Below, one piece after another: positions 62,910-64,000 of a stretch of DNA of 64,000 bases. Source of the DNA: DASQPR01 sp963724705 (lineage in GTDB: Bacteria; Actinomycetota; Actinomycetes; Mycobacteriales; Micromonosporaceae); contig CAVRVS010000001.1 of assembly GCA_963724705.1 (NCBI GenBank), positions 310,001 through 374,000 on the forward strand, given 5' to 3'. Each line of letters opens with the position of its first letter. Positions within the stretch are counted from its first letter, which is position 1. Below the pieces are notes generated by a model. It did no database searches. It was not told the DNA's origin and saw only the letters and a program-made list of their open reading frames with translations. The position numbers and the translations under genes were made by a program.

Positions 62910-64000
62910 TCAGCGTGGTTGAACTTCCTCGACCGGCGGCGGACTAGCGGTCAGCGTCTGGTCCGGCACTAGCGGCATGAACGTGTCACGACTCACATCG
63001 GGCGTCAGCGGGACGAGATCAACGGCACGCACCCCGTCTCGATCCGCCAGTGCGCGAAGATCGGTCAGCGATCCGTGCACGACCGCCCCGAACGCGCACT
63101 CGCATTCGCTCATGTACGCCGCCTTCTCGTCGATATCGGCGCGGACAGTGTCGTTGTAAATTTCCCGGAGCGCGTTCTCGCTCGGCGAGTGACCCAACTG
63201 TCCGATCTTCGTCTGAAGATCCGCCACCGCTCTGTCCAACGCGTACGCGTGCGCGCTCATCGCTTTGGTCACGTCATCCGGGATCATGCGGACTGGTGCC
63301 TCGACCACACCGGCCGGCGGCGCTCGCAGGAACACTTCGGCCGCTTGCACGTGGCCGAGCAGCGACGTCAGCCGCTCGGGCGGTACGGACGATGTGAACG
63401 AAACCAGCGCATAGCGCGACGTGGGCGGCCCGGCCTGCGCATCGGCCGCCACGGCCTGGTCGAGGATCGATCGGCGCGTCGTGAGGTATTCGTGGATCGC
63501 CTCGCCCGGCGAGGCGCCGACACGGATCGGGGCCGGCTTCGGGGCCGGGGTCGTTGGTCTGGTCGCCGCGTAGACCGCCACGACCGTGAGGGCCACACAG
63601 GCAACGGCACCGGTCGTCACCACGGCGCGGCCCCACAGAGCGCCGCGGCCGAGGGTCGCCAGGGCCCGCCCGACGGGCGGCAGCAAACGGCGGTCGATGG
63701 CCCGAAGGAAGCGACCGACCCGATGCCCGGGCCGCCGGGCCGCTGCACGTCGCAGCGCCGGCGGCAACCGGAGATTGACCGTACGTTCGGTCAGCGCGCT
63801 CGGCACCCCGGCGCCATCGGACGTTCCAGCGGACCCGTCGGCAGCCGGACTGGTGGTCGGCGCGGGCTGCCGTGGCATCCGTACGGTGTCGTCGGTTAGC
63901 GGCGCGGCCGATCGCGGTCGCGGTGCCGGCGTGTGCGCTGGCGGCGCCGGCGAAGCGTCCGTCCGTCCGACGCCACCGAGCCGACCTCCGAGGATCCCGG
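62910..64000 (-). CDS. Single-pass membrane-anchored protein of unknown family, N-terminus beyond the window
   Basis: The frame is open to the window end, so the start may lie outside; the first in-window ATG is 63878. Pro/Ala-rich cytoplasmic residues are followed by a basic region (RVGRFLRAIDRRLLPP) and one membrane helix, VVTTGAVACVALTVVAVYA. An outer domain of about 200 residues shows RYALVSFTSSVPPERLTSLLG and MSECECAFGAVVHGSLTDLRAL, with a Cys pair. No family is recognised. It lies 88 nt upstream of the ParA-like ATPase on the same strand, so the two may act together at the envelope. Confidence 0.72.
   Translation of the reverse strand, partial: GILGGRLGGVGRTDASPAPPAHTPAPRPRSAAPLTDDTVRMPRQPAPTTSPAADGSAGTSDGAGVPSALTERTVNLRLPPALRRAAARRPGHRVGRFLRAIDRRLLPPVGRALATLGRGALWGRAVVTTGAVACVALTVVAVYAATRPTTPAPKPAPIRVGASPGEAIHEYLTTRRSILDQAVAADAQAGPPTSRYALVSFTSSVPPERLTSLLGHVQAAEVFLRAPPAGVVEAPVRMIPDDVTKAMSAHAYALDRAVADLQTKIGQLGHSPSENALREIYNDTVRADIDEKAAYMSECECAFGAVVHGSLTDLRALADRDGVRAVDLVPLTPDVSRDTFMPLVPDQTLTASPPPVEEVQPR

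Overview
The window is chromosomal DNA from a high-GC actinobacterium. Third codon positions are almost all G or C, and GTG starts are common. The gene content is actinobacterial: a bifunctional PriA in place of separate HisA and TrpF, a TIGR03085 mycothiol-type DinB-like protein, DUF2567, the TIGR02234 trp-operon membrane protein and an Actinobacteria-type DnaE. A genus cannot be named from sequence alone. No rRNA, tRNA, CRISPR array or insertion sequence was seen.

The backbone is an old actinobacterial housekeeping block read mostly on the minus strand: dnaE, hisD-hisC-hisB-hisH-priA, hisF, hisI-trpE-TIGR02234, trpC-trpB-trpA, lgt, gltB-gltD, pyk, tesB, an Rrf2 regulator and a sulfate-binding protein. 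Most junctions in the his and trp blocks are 4-nt ATGA or GTGA overlaps. Accessory modules interrupt the block at two places. Between TIGR02234 and trpC (about 16.8-22.2 kb) lie a methyltransferase, a winged-helix protein, an SDR, a DUF2254 protein and a J-domain membrane protein. Between hisF and hisI (about 25.0-48.2 kb) lie four transporter or regulator modules: an ABC-2 exporter with TetR, a heterodimeric ABC exporter, a two-component system followed by a LolA-like/ABC-2 operon, and a MocR/YczE pair. Acyl-CoA ligase, AAA ATPase and small membrane-protein genes are mixed in.

Metabolically the window joins tryptophan and histidine synthesis, which share PriA, to nitrogen assimilation (GltBD), glycolysis (Pyk), lipoprotein maturation (Lgt) and sulfate uptake. 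TrpD, TrpG, HisE and HisG are not in the window.

The right end (60.9-64.0 kb) differs in character. A ParA/MinD-like ATPase carries a deviant KGGVHKT Walker A motif and a long repeat-bearing N-terminal region. It is followed by a single-pass membrane-anchored protein of unknown family that runs off the window. This is the best candidate for an incompletely described system, possibly part of a secretion or conjugation locus.

Three patterns cut across genes. First, four unrelated genes (gltD, lgt, a small lipoprotein and one ABC exporter half) each contain one extra base, so each spans a length of 3n+1; sequencing error is the simplest reading but needs testing. Second, at least twelve genes have a -10-like hexamer only 6-8 nt before the start codon and usually no Shine-Dalgarno sequence, the signature of leaderless transcripts. 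Third, pyk and tesB are bridged by three tiny ORFs, each overlapping the next by ATGA, which looks like a reinitiation relay.
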